NCBI GenBank assembly: GCA_021613535.1
Contig: CP075495.1
Location: 7,254,001-7,318,000, forward strand
DNA: 64,000 nucleotides
Direction: 5' to 3'
From: Adineta vaga
Lineage: Eukaryota; Rotifera
This document shows, piece after piece, positions 12,701 to 25,202 of the stretch; the first letter of the stretch is position 1, and each line of letters starts with the position of its first letter. A program made the position numbers and the translations under genes. The notes below the pieces were generated by a model. The model had not been told where the DNA came from, did not search any database, and was given only the letters and a program-made list of their open reading frames with translations.

Positions 12701-14619
12701 ACTTCAATGCAAAATCTTGCACCAGCACCCAATATACTTTTTCCTGGTATTACTAGTACTCCAACACCCTTTCAACCAGCATCATCATCATCATCGTCAA
12801 CACAGAATCCGACAAATACAAATCAACAATATTTTCTTTCTGCTACATCATTATCATCAATAACGGATCTTTTACAAGAAATTGATTATTATCGTACAAC
12901 ATGTCATATGATTGAACGTTTAATTGAATTATTATCGCTTTGGCAAATCATCAATGAACATCGAACAGATATGTTAATTGAACGTTTACCTGAATCATAT
13001 TTAACATTATTTAATGGTACGAATGGTCCATTTACAGTTCGAACATTACTTGATTTAGATACTCTCTTCTATGATACATTAATTGCAGCTTTATTAACAT
13101 CTTATGAACAGAATGAAGCTATATTTGATCAATTAATGGGTCGCCTAGTTGATGAATGTCCAAAATTATGTCCAATTGAGAAATTAATCCTATATAAAGT
13201 TGATCTATTTCTTAAACCATCATCAACATCATCATTATCAAGTCAATCATTAAATGATCAACATCAACGTTTAAAACAAGCATGTCAATTATATAAACAA
13301 GTTTGTGATCGTGTAAATATAACATCATTTGCAATGACATTATATACATTTCGTATGTATGATGAATTACTTGATCTCTGTGTTACGGCTGGTTCAAAAC
13401 GTGATCCATGTAATCAAGCATTAAATTATTACTATGGACAATTGGATGATCAACAACAATTTCTTGATGTTTATCAACGACGTTCCGAATGTTATCAAGC
13501 ATTAATTGATATTCTTGAACTACTTTATCAACGTGATGGTGATAATATTTCGAAAACAACTGATGGTAGTTTATCATTGAATGATTTTATTCGTCATTGT
13601 TTATCTTATGATGATGAATTTCTTCATGTGAAATTATTTGATTGGATGATGAATAAACAATTTAATGAAAAAATTAAATCGTTTCGACAAATGACACCAT
13701 ATTTAGAACGTTTTATACGCTATCGATTAAAATTAACAAATTTCAATGATTATATTACATTAGATGTAGCAATTGCTGTTCTTCAAGTTGCAAAAGATTA
13801 TACAACATTATGTCAAGTAAGTCGCGACTTTTGTTTTTTATTTTACATTTGTACAAGTCTCTTTTATTTTTCTTTTTGTTTTTCTAGGTACTTCTTCATT
13901 TAATTGATTTAGCTGATACACATGTGAAATTCGCTGATCGTCTCTGTTATTTAGCTGAAGCTCTTCAAATTGCACGTTCAGCAAGTGCAACTTTATTATC
14001 AACATCTTTAACTCCTCAACAAATAAAATCTACTAATGATCGACAATTAGCTGAATTGATTCCAACACTTGAACAACGTTTACAAACAGCTTTTGTTCAA
14101 AAACAAATCTATACAGATTTACAAATGTATATGCGTGCATTAGAAACTCATACAATGCTGTCAACAACAAATACGGATGATCTTAAGCAATATGTTCAAC
14201 ACATAGAAGATTCTATTACAAAATTAGATTCTGCATTATTCGATGCAACAGAATTATTTGTTGATTATGCACAAAAATATGAATTATATGAATGTCAATT
14301 ATTACTTTTACAATTAGATGGTAATGAAGAACCAACTATACTTCAAACAATTTGGCGACGTTTATTACGAAAAGAAGTGAATGATTTATTTCCATCGACA
14401 ACAAATTTAACCGGTGGTGGTAATTATGAAAGTATCATTATTTTACAACAACATCTTATTGAACGTTTAAGAAATTGTCGAAAGAAACGTTTACGTTTAC
14501 CATTAGATTTTATTCGTAGTGAACTAAAACAAATTGTTTATACATTAAACAATCTTAGTGATAATGGTGATGTTATAACAGCGGATGATTTTTCCAACCA
14601 AATTCTGTCAGATTTATAG
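9712..14619 (+). CDS. NUP155: nucleoporin Nup155/Nup170-type scaffold
   Basis: Exons 9712-10097, 10216-11036, 11103-12479, 12591-13816 and 13888-14619 give 1513 residues. The order of recognisable blocks follows Nup155: an N-terminal beta-propeller half (SGYVLSLNMLWLSVDQKLYL, RFFLGGQCGDIYEF, LLYARLANDSLHIYDINTDK, THTGIRLYYT), then the alpha-solenoid (DSIVTFDIPRSIEHLRLLLF, LLDLDTLFYDTLIAALLTSY, RLCYLAEALQIARSASATLL, FDATELFVDYAQKYELYECQ, ILQTIWRRLL). It is a structural element of the inner ring of the nuclear pore. The protein is padded by CAA/TCA-encoded Gln, Ser and Thr runs (for example 11126-11150, 11395-11422, 12319-12338, 12779-12800). Conversely the solenoid stops soon after LPLDFIRSELKQ: the last ~100 residues of the animal family are replaced by a short acidic tail ending NQILSDL. 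No further exon was found before the convergent DUSP12 gene. Confidence 0.9.
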
Positions 14620-15003
14620 AATTAATAAAACTCTTGTTATCATGTAAAAGCATACTGCAAATAGGACTATTTTTTTTTCTTCTTTTGCGCTTTTCTTTGT
14701 GAAAAAAAAGTTTGTATTCAAGAAATAAAAAAGAAACATTTCAAATAATGCAGTAGTCTATTAAAATAGTTTAAACTATCATATCTCTTCAGGTTAACCT
14801 GATTGGTAGTTTTTGTACCTAATGAATGGATGTGATGCTAACAAGTCTAGATGATTTCTTCAAATGAACACTTTACTTTTTATTGCATGTCTTTGTTTTT
14901 AATGAGATGAGACGAAGAAAGGACATCCTGATATTCCATAAGGAAATATGTTTAATCTGTTAACGGAATCTGACATGTTTTTATTTCTTTAATAATAAAA
15001 ACA
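14620..15003. other. 3'-3' spacer between Nup155 and DUSP12
   Basis: Two genes converge here, so this 384 bp holds both 3'UTRs. AATAAA-like signals occur on the plus strand near 14724. No coding sequence was seen. Confidence 0.5.
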
Positions 15004-16114
15004 TTATACAGGAACAGCTCTTTTTAACAGAAGTTTTTCGATTTCATCATTTTTTCCAACACGACATTCATCAATTTTACTTCGATGAAAATGAAATGCT
15101 GGATTAACCCATTTTGCACAAGTACATTTTTCACCAACCAATGAATATCGTCCAACTTTTGCTTGACATTTTGAATTGGGACATTCCATTTCACCATTAT
15201 TTGTGTCTTTATCATATATACCTGATAACCATTCTGGTTCAATCGTAAATAATTCTTGTTGACAATAATCAGTCCCATTCGATTCAGCATTTTGTTTTGC
15301 TTTATATGCTGAACTACGTGATTGTAGATCAAATCGACCTTTTCCGCCAATGTGCGTAACAAGATCAGTGTCTGTAAATAGAAGTTGCCGACACAATTTG
15401 CATTTATATTCCATGAAAGATGCATTTGATTTCGTGCTGGAAACAACATCCTCGAAGTTATCTTCTACGATAACATGCTCAGATGATTTTGGTTGTTTAC
15501 GACGTGATTGTGTTGGAACATAAGTATAGTTCATCGAATGATAAAGACGTAATTGATTAGCAAAACCAGGATTAGGATAAACACATGGTCGTTTCGTTCT
15601 CAATTGTTCAAGTGCAGTTTCATACGATAGATTATATTTTTTCATCAAATACGCACAAGCAATTGTGGCACTACGGGACATACCTAAAATTGAAAGTTTA
15701 TTATTCGTAAAGAAAACTAGAGAGATGATAATATTCTTTTGTAATACCTGCATGGCAATGAATAAGTATATTTTGGTTTTTATTCACGGCTTGATCGATG
15801 AATTGATAACAAGATTCAAATTCAGCAATTAAATCATTAGTATGAAGATCATAAGCATGAATATGTTTACGAATACGTCGATCATCTTTTGAACGTTCAG
15901 GAGAAAAATCGAGCACTGTTAATATATGTGTTATATTGAGATCATCGAGTGCTTGATGATTTTTTGAAGAGTCAATATCCCCAAGCCATATATGATCATC
16001 GATTTTGTCTGCTGTGAAAACTTTTGAATAATTCACTGTTTCTGTACTAAATTAATAGCATAAAGATTATAGAATTATATCGATTATTTGACGAGTAATA
16101 TCATACTTATCCAT
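15004..16114 (-). CDS. DUSP12: dual-specificity phosphatase 12 (YVH1) with C-terminal zinc-binding domain
   Basis: Three exons on the minus strand (16107-16114, 15748-16046, 15004-15683) give 328 residues. The 8-base first exon supplies Met-Asp plus two bases of Asn; without it the frame has no ATG. The phosphatase domain has the general-acid loop (AYDLHTNDL, Asp69) and the P-loop HCHAGMSRS (Cys100, Arg106), split by a 62-bp intron in the glycine codon. The C-terminal half contains the cysteine/histidine zinc-binding region typical of YVH1/DUSP12: CKLCR, a THIGGKGRFDLQSRS block, MECPNSKC, CTCAKWVNPAFHFHRSKID. The family acts in late 60S ribosome maturation (release of Mrt4) through this zinc domain and also dephosphorylates Ser/Thr/Tyr. 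Length matches the family (about 340). Confidence 0.93.
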
Positions 16115-19100
16115 GAATGTCGAAAAATAATTTTTTTTTGGGGAGGGTAGGTGTTTCGAAATACTGAAATTCTTCTCTTTCATAAGTTTCAGCAATGAGT
16201 CAATAGGAACAAATCGAACAGTACAGACCAAAGATGTCACTCTCTAACAAATCGAAAAAAAATATATAAATAACAGATTTGATAAATTATGTCTGTATTG
16301 AAGATATCGATTTATGCACTATTAGTAGCAAAAGAAAAATGTACAATAGCATGATCAATAAACTTTGCAGTCTTTATTTATCTTCTGTTTTGTTTTCTAT
16401 CAAATTTACAAAATAAATCATAATCACAATCAAATATCTCAAAGCTATCAACAAAATGCTAATCAAGTCGAAGCTGTGCGCTTCTCTTTTGTCAATACCT
16501 TGTGTAATTACTAAATATAATGAACGCTTTCACAAGTTCATTGAATACCTTTCGAATTCTTGGGAAAATGTTTTACATTCATAGTTGATTACGATGTTGT
16601 CTAAAAGTGCTTCTCAGAAGTTTATATTACCTAGAAGTAACGTGAGTTTCTTGTAAGTTAATTGAAAATATTATGTGAATTATTTATATTTTAGTGTCAG
16701 ACAAAAGATGGATTAACACCGAAGAGACAGAGTGAGGAGACGAAAATCAAATTAGATTCGACATAATATTAAAGTGATCTTCATATAAAGTAGACAATGA
16801 ACTTTTCACGGTATTCAACTCTTTTAAGACAACTCATTACATTTATTTTTAGTAGTCTTTGAAAATCTGACATTCAATACTTACAATAGAATATTGCAAG
16901 TACTTATATGAAATACGTTTTTTGGTACTCATTTTTCATGTAGCTTTAATATATTTTAATAATTCAATTTCATCTTGAATTTCTAAAAAGTTGCATTTAG
17001 TACATTGTTTATTGATCGATGTTACTTGGAAACTTTCGTTAGATGATTGATACAAACAACAATATAAGAAATAGATATTCAGTTCTGTATTCTCTTCGTA
17101 TAAGTTCTGGGTGCATACTTTGTTCATGAAACTCAAAATTTTTGTGCGCAAATGTTTAATAAAAATCTATTTAAGATCGAATCAAATTAATATTGTTCGA
17201 AACAAACAGTGAAAGGAAGAGTTACCCCTTCGAGCAAATGAATATAACATAATGAAGATGTAAATAGTACATTGTATCTATCCGTATAGATATAATCGAA
17301 GATAATAAGACTAATAGTACTCAGAGAGAGAAGTTTCTAGCTGTTTTTCGGTACATAAAAGAAGAAAGAATATGCTAAAAATTCTTATAAAAATGAGATG
17401 ATTAGATAATAAAAAAGAGCATCATTTTCCCAAGATTTTTAGTTTTAGGTTTAGACGGTGATTAAAGAAAGACGTTTTCATCCATAAATAGTTTGAATTG
17501 CTTTGGGTTTTACTCATTAGTCCTTAAAAGATCTGTCGTACATCTATGATTTATAACACGCCATTGTTGCTCTTCATGAAGAATTTTCAATAAATGTTAT
17601 CCTAACATTTAAAATATGTGATCACATATGTGTGTACGATCTAGGACTTACTTTTTATCTATTATTGCATGAATAAATCATAGGATTGAACTACACAAAC
17701 GACTTTTCCTTCTTAAACATATCATAGGTCAACAGAAAAAAAACAGATCAACACGAGGTCATTTATACTTATCAGAAAAATTAGATTTGATTATAATAGA
17801 ACAATTTGATCTGCCACAGAATTGCAAATCAATAATTCGGATGAAAAACCTCCTTTAGAAAAATAAATTAATAGTCTTTTTCAATAATGAGATTGATGCA
17901 TACTTATCTTCTCTACTTCATATTTCTTTCTTTTCTTTCTACGTTTCAGGATGAAAGCAAGAGTATTTCATGCAATTCATTTCCGAAAGAAGTTCAATTA
18001 AAATCAGAATGTAATTATATATGCTTATTGAAATTATACTCTCTTTTCTGTAATAGATTGATGTTATAAACGAAGAGAAAGGCTATATAGTTTTTATTAT
18101 TTTTTAACCTAGATGTTGTTAACATAATGTCGACTATTAGATAAAAACTTGCTGATAATTCTTTTTTTTTCTTAAAAAGACAAGTAGGAAATCATAAACA
18201 GACTTCGTCTATATATAGTCGAGAAAACACATCCATTATTTACAGATATAATTAGTTCGTTATATATCTTACTTTTTGCAATTAACACTCGATAGAATAT
18301 TATAAGTTGTCAGTTATTATGAAATTAACGCATAGAAATAAATATTTAGATCGCAATTCGACATTTGAAAAGTATACTACTTGTTTTAAAACATCAATTT
18401 TATTAATATCTTTGACATTGACATCGAAATTAATCAAGGTAATTAATTTTCGGTTCTGAGATATTATAATTATCAGTACAAAAGACACTCTAAAGACAAA
18501 CTTCCTGATTCACACTAAGATTTTTTTCCTATTTTTTTGACGTTTGAGAAGATGAGATAGTTCTGTCAAACTATCGATTTATATATAGCTCACGGCATGC
18601 ATCGCAAAAGATTCTTTCCAATCATCACATCGTTTTTTAGCTTAATTGAATAGAATCGCCGAATATGAAAACATCCAATGAGCTCAGTACTTACTTTACT
18701 TCTAAGAAAGAAAACTATTTTAAAAGCATATCTTTCAATATTTTGTAATCAGCAAAGACGAACTGTAATTACGAACATGATACACATTATTTTTGAGAAT
18801 ATTTATTCTTCCAATAGAAACAGATGGACGCCATTCGTTGCTTTTTTTTCTTCTGATAATCTATTTAAAATTTACTTATTGTATTTATTCTATTGCAGAC
18901 TAATGAATAGAGATGGAACACAAAAATAATATACGTCATCATGTTTCCCACGCAACAAATTACTAGGTTTCAAAGCGAGATCCGATAAGTATTTTTCTCT
19001 GTCTAGAGAAAACATTTTCATTTCATCGAACTCATCTATAATGTTGAGTAACAAAGTATGAGTTTGGTTTTTAATCATTAAGTTACTTTTCTATGATATT

Positions 19101-21239
19101 GATAGTTATAAGGTCTAGTTTTACTTCCTATTAAGATTACATGGTTTCTTTTAAATACTGAGTAAAATTACCATATTATCAATTAGTTGAAAATACACAT
19201 AAACAAAAGAAAAACAACTTCTTGTATCTCATAGCGTATGAACATCAAGGAGTTTGCCTATTCTCTTCTCAATTCTAATTGATATATTTTAATTACAATC
19301 AATTATAGATCATTTCTTTTTTCGATTGAGAATATTTTTTTATTTTCTTCCTACGTAGATGTAATAAGAACAGACAAGCTATTAGTAGTTTTTCTTCTGA
19401 TCATTTCTTTTACATTTTTTTCTTTTCCTTTTCGTATTTCATCGACGTTCGAGAAGAATGTCACTGATGATGATGATGATGAGATGGAATGAGTGATTGT
19501 CACTAAAATCAACAACGTAGAAAAGAGATGAATAAACACACACACACCTGTCTGTCACTTGCACTTTTTCTAAAATAGACAGTACTCTGTAGAAATAAAT
19601 TGCCCACAAAAAAAACTGTCATTTCGACTCTTTCAAAAATGTTGAGTTGAATTAAGAGAAAAAGAAGATATATCTTCAGTTCTTGTTTACATAAGAAAAG
19701 AAAAATTTCCAATTAGATATCTAAACATCATTTCCATGTCATCGAATAATTTAGGATAGGGAGAAAAACTTGTATAAGTACATAGATTAATTTATTCGAT
19801 TTAGACTTATTGTTAGAAAAGTCTCTTGAGTATTTGGTCGATTGCTCCCAATTGAACGAATACATATGGATATAAGTAAATGTTCGAAACACAAGTCAGT
19901 GACATTCATAAATATAAGTTTCTTTATGAAAACTCTGCTTTTTTATCTTACGTTTGTTTATTGTCGTGCTACTTTTTTGTGTGCAAGAGAATATAGAAAG
20001 GAACAGGAAGAGAGAAGAAGAGATATTCCGAGATATTGACTTGAACACAAATAAGAACGAACTTGAGAAACCTTTTCATACTTATATCGTCATTTAATCA
20101 CAAGAGATACAAAAAATGAAGACAGACAATATTTATATCGAGAGAGAAAGTAATTAATTATCATGGATACAGAAGATATTTCATGCACAAATTAAATAGA
20201 GCGGCTAGAAGAAATATAACGAGAAAAGATATTCTTTTTTTGTGTCACTCAGTGTTCATAAAATATTTACAATGTAGCATTGATATGAGAAGAAGAAGAA
20301 GATGGTTCGCATTTTTCTTTTTTTCTTACCTACACTTTACATTTGATTAACAAGGAAAATGGTGCTCTATTTACTAGACTATTTAATCATTTAGTTTCGT
20401 TTATCATATCAAAATGAAGATCAGAAAACCATACCGATAATTTGAGTTTATTCTTTCTCTCTTATATTATTCTTTCAGTGAAACATAAATTTGACTCTCA
20501 AAAGACATCGACATTCTCATGGTTACGACAGCCTCCGACACGCGCTTTCTATTAAGTCGTATCTATTCGCCTAAATAGTCATTTATAAGAAGAAAATAAG
20601 ATCATTTTAATACTAAATCGAAGACCGAAATAAACGATAAGAAACAGAAAAGAAATAGAAAGAAAGAAAGAAAGAAAGAAGAAAATTGACGCGTATGTTT
20701 GTCATCATCATCATCATCATCTCTCTTTCCGGCCACTTTCAAGTATAGATCTATTATAAAGATTCACTAATATGTTTTTTCCGTACGTGTTATGACAATT
20801 GAATATTTTTTTAATATTCTCTCAAGATATCGACTGATCGAGTTTTTTTTTGGCACCTTCACGAGAATGGTTCACATGCACGATCATTAGAAAAGCGGAA
20901 ATGAACCTTATTCCCTATACTAACCGATTTTGTTGTTTTTATGATCCCATTAAATATATATGTACGCATGGATGGAACTAATGTGAACGCGAAAAAGCAA
21001 GAACATTTCTCAGTCTCTCTCTCTCTCTCGCTTTCTCTTGACATATTTTGCTTTTAGTCTTCTAACTGATTCTTTCTATTTAGATTCGAGTTTTTTTGCT
21101 TTAGATGTTCCCTCGATAATAACTTTGTTATCGACATACATTCTTATTAACGCACATTATTTTGCCGATTCTTTTCTATCATTAAAAATGATGTAACATA
21201 TCAAGAATAAACAATTCAAATATTTCTCTCATATGTATT
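16115..21239. other. 5.1 kb gene-poor region
   Basis: I see no exon I can support here. Short open frames up to about 83 codons exist on both strands, but none has a domain, a conserved-looking motif or phased neighbouring exons. The right end holds simple repeats (GAAA and TCA units at 20658-20721, CT at 21014-21030) and is the 5' flank of the amine GPCR, so regulatory sequence or a 5'UTR exon could lie here. Confidence 0.5.
20658..20721. repeat. GAAA and TCA microsatellites
   Basis: A GAAA tetranucleotide run (about 20658-20680) is followed closely by a TCA trinucleotide run (20702-20721). Both are perfect or near-perfect and are not in a coding frame I can support. Confidence 0.8.
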
Positions 21240-23613
21240 ATGTACGTGCCAGTTTTACCACAATCTTATCATATTGTCTCACTGACAACAACAATAATAA
21301 ATAATTCAAATGAAACATTAGCAATCATTATACATAATGAAAATATGGATGAACAAAATCGATCATTACTATTTACAATTTTAATTACTGTTTGTTTATC
21401 AATAATTATTCTTTTAACTATTCTTGGTAATATATTAGTTTTAATTGCATTATGTGTTAATTTTGCTCTTCGTTCGCCAACTCATTTACTAATGGGTAAT
21501 CTGGCATGTGCTGATCTACTACTAGGTAATTAGATTTTTTCTTTTTCTTCACTTGTTTTAATTAGCATACAACAAACAATAGAAACAAAATCTACTGTGA
21601 TTTTATAAAGAAAGAAAAAAAAACGGCAGTCTCTTGAGTACATTATCTGTTGAATGTATCGATTCAATTTGAATATTACTCTCAAGAAAAAAAAAACAAT
21701 CCGACTAAGAACGATTCAATAACTATAATTTGTACATACTATATTGTTGAGTAACGATATTTATAGAACACATTAGTTCTTGCTAATAAATCATGACAAA
21801 AAACGAATGTTAGATTAATTCTTTATTGAATTATTTCGGAATTTTTTTACTGCATAAGAATAGTATTGGAATAATAATTAGTTCCAAAAAAATATAAATT
21901 CTATTGAAAAATTTTGAGTTCTTAATCTATAAAAATAATTATTTCTCTATTCCGGTCGATCATCTGTTGAAGTTGTAGAAATAATCAATAAATATCGTTT
22001 TAAACATAAAAACAACATATGTAGGTGAGAATAACAGAGGCAATCTTTTAGAGTTATTTGATAGCGTGTCAAATTGTAATAATTATTTATCACTTTCTAC
22101 CCTTTACTTTAATTGAACTATTGAACTATTCTATTTTCTTCCTTTGATGAAAATAATTAAAGATAAAACAAAAGGAATTTCTTTCTTTTAAGGTATTACC
22201 GTTTTACCATTTTCGGGCACACTAGAAATCTTACATGGTCAATGGTTATTTGGTCGAACATTTTGTCATATATGGTTAGCTATAGATGTTCTCTATTGTA
22301 CAGCAAGTATTTACGGTTTAATGTTTATATCAATCGAACGTTATATTGGCGTAACACGTCCATTACGTTATCCTATTATTGTTACACATCGTCGTACAAT
22401 GTATACGATATTATTAGCCTGGACTGTTGCTGCTTTGATATCTATAGCACCATTCTTAGGCTGGTATAATAAAGTTAAATCAATGGATCGTGTTTGTGAA
22501 GTCAATGATGATTTATCCTATGTTTTATTTTCCTGTTCATTTTCATTTTATATTCCATTACTTGTTATCCTTTGTGTTTATGGACGAATCTATGGTGAAG
22601 CTAATCGACAATATCAATTTTTAACAGGTGGACAAAAGAAAGTTCATTTAAATCAAACGGTTGGAGAAGAAGCTGTTACATTACGAATACATTTACCGAA
22701 AAATTTCTCATCGACAACATCCAATGGTCATCTTGTACAAGCGTCTGCAAATGGAAATCAACTCACTACGACCGGTTCAAATAAAATGTCCCGATTGAAA
22801 CGTGAAAGAAAAGCTGGTAGAAATGATAACAATACCAATTTAAAAACCAAATCAAGATTTTTCTTTTGTCTTTTAGCTAAAACATTAGGAATTGTTGTGG
22901 GAATGTTTATTCTATGTTGGCTGCCATTTTTTCTTCTATTACCAATTAGTAAGTATTTTTGTTGAAAAGATCATTCTATTCAAATGTACTATTCAATCAC
23001 ATTCCTTTTTCCTCGTTTAACATATTATTAGATTATATTCGCTTCACTGATCATATATTTGACTTTTTCTTTTTCTTTTCTATTTTCTAGAAGCATTAAC
23101 ATCGATCGATCCAGGCGTGTTTTTTTCCATTTGTTTTTGGTTAGGTTATTGTAATTCCTGTTTCAATCCATTTATATATGCGTTTTCTAGTCGAGAATTT
23201 CGGAAGTAAAAAGAAAAGAAAATGAAAATTTATTTTTCTCTATTTACCTTCCTGTTTTTTTTAGAGCATTCAAATCTATTTTAAGATGTCAGCGTACCCA
23301 GCAATATAGACCGTCTGGGAAATTCAATACTAAATCGTCACTATCCAATAATTATATACATTCGAAGAGTAGCTGTGACATCATTACTTCTCAATATCGA
23401 TCACGTAAATCTGAGTCTATCAATAGTCATCGAACATCCAATAGCAGTAATCAACGGCAATGTATCTCAACAAAAACAATTCAAAAGATTGTAAACAATT
23501 CGAATCGATTATCTCGTAATGATTCAATAGCAAATACAACTATTCCAAAATTATCATTAACACCGGATAATACGAGTCCGTGGCATCTTCGAAAGTCAAT
23601 TAATGTCAGATAG
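21240..23613 (+). CDS. class A GPCR, alpha-1-adrenergic/octopamine-like amine receptor
   Basis: Exons 21240-21525, 22193-22948, 23091-23205 and 23265-23613 give 501 residues with seven membrane segments. Amine-receptor residues are present: Asn64 in ILGN (TM1), Asp92 in ACADLLLG (TM2), Cys120, Asp127 in AIDVLYCTAS (TM3, the amine counter-ion), serines in LFSCSFSFY (TM5), CWLPFF (TM6) and NPFIY (TM7). The stretches VTRPLRYPIIVTHRR, EEAVTLRIH and AKTLGIVVGMFILCWLPFF are most like alpha-1 adrenergic receptors, so noradrenaline/octopamine-type amine sensing with Gq coupling is the likely role (inference). The extracellular start has N-glycosylation sequons (NNSNET, NRS). The TM3 end reads ERY instead of DRY. 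The third intracellular loop and the Ser-rich tail are long. The first intron (667 bp) is large for this window. The start could instead be the internal Met at residue 36. Confidence 0.9.
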
Positions 23614-25202
23614 ATATAAATAAAAAGGATTTTTTTGCTGTTTGTTACATATTTTATTTTGATTTTGAAGAAAAAGAAAAAGACTAATTTTTATCCTCAA
23701 ATGAAAATGCATAGTATAGTATTGTATTGTCATTCTAACTGTACAAATGAACTAATGATTAGATACTTTTCGGAGAGAAGAAGTCTCAGCGGTAGTCTGT
23801 CTGACATTATATGGCGTGTGTGCGTGTCGAATGATGAAAATTTGATCATCGTATATGTTTGTTGCACCGTATAGAAGAAGTAGAGCAGGTGTTGGACAAA
23901 GCCGTAGGGCGTTTGTTTCATTTCTTTTCTTCTTTGCGTGTGTGTGTGTCTATTTCTCTCTCTCTCTTTCTCTAACTGTAGTAACCACTAGCTATTTGTT
24001 TTTTTTCTCGGTACTGTTTTGCAAAATTATAGACTGATGAAGCTAGACATCTAATCAATTCTTTCTTGTTGAACAAGATATATATGAACATGCGCGCCTC
24101 TTGTTCTTCTTCTTTTTTAAGTTGACATCTGAAAGAGAAAGACTATGCTAAGGACGTGTGAAAAAGATTAGTTCATTCGTCTAGTAGCTTATCGATTTCG
24201 ATTATAATGAGGTTAGTGAGGCTTGTCAATGCTGATGAGAAGAAGAAAAGTGAAATAGACAAACAGAAGGCCATCCGGATCCGCTACTATCCAACAACGG
24301 AAATCAGAATATATGTGTATAGTAGTGATGGTGATCCCCTGCGGTGCTTTCATTTAAAGAGAGAAATAGACGGGGTTGAGCTGTTCGATGACGCACAAAC
24401 GGTCATCATTCTCGCTTTTATTCATGGTCATTTTCACAGTATTAGAAAAGATCAGACTATTTTCTCATTTTCAAGTGAATAGATGATTGAGTAGATTGAA
24501 CGAGGAAAGAAAAAAGAATGAGGTAGACAGTCTCTCATCGGTTACACTTTTCTTTCTTTTCTTTTTGTGACATATATTAATAAAAAAAAAGGACACATGA
24601 TTCGAATATAGCTTTTCCCTATGAATGATTCATTTGTTTCCAGATTGAAATAAATGTTTTCTTGAATATTAACCGAAAAGATTTGTAGGATGATATTGTC
24701 TTAAAATAGTAAGTAGCATCTTTTTCTCTTCTCCTAGACCGGAAATTCATCACTCCTGGAGGCCATTTACTGACCGTTGTTTTATATGCATGCATGAATT
24801 TAGTTGTTGAGCTTTTTCTCTCATCTGTTCGCGCTTCCGAATGAAAATCTTGAGTGTATTACATCATTTCTTAGTATGATGACATGTTAGGATGAATCCT
24901 ACTTCGAAATGCATTCATCCATCTATTTCTGTTTTTTATGAATGGAACAGACAAAAGAAGAAGAAGAAGAAGAAGAGAAGTAGAATGTATGCACGAGATG
25001 CTTCGAATTGCGTGACAGTCAAGAGAGTAAATTAAAATTGACCAGTACTAGCTTGCACTACCATCTTCATCCGGTAGTTGTAATAATAGTAGAACCAGTC
25101 GGGTGGGCAAACATACGATTACATGCTCTCTTTTGTTCACAATCGGCTAATTGAACATACATATATATATATACGTGCTATTTCTTATTTTTCAGTAACA
25201 TA
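23614..25202. other. spacer GPCR-ADAM, no upstream ADAM exons seen
   Basis: I searched all frames by eye for the propeptide and metalloprotease parts of an ADAM (in particular HExxHxxGxxH) and found none. A 91-codon open frame at 24207-24482 has no recognisable content. A GAA run lies at 24955-24980. The end (TTATTTTTCAG, to 25195) is acceptor-like and precedes the ADAM-type ATG by 7 bp. Confidence 0.6.

Noticed and set aside
16936-17151. 71-codon minus-strand frame with several cysteines in the 5 kb desert
   Set aside because: No zinc-binding spacing, no recognisable start context and no phased neighbouring exon; compatible with chance in AT-rich DNA.
24207-24482. 91-codon plus-strand frame between the GPCR and the ADAM gene
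   Set aside because: No domain, no signal peptide and no splice partner. Checked as a possible upstream ADAM exon: it has no HExxH and no cysteine pattern.
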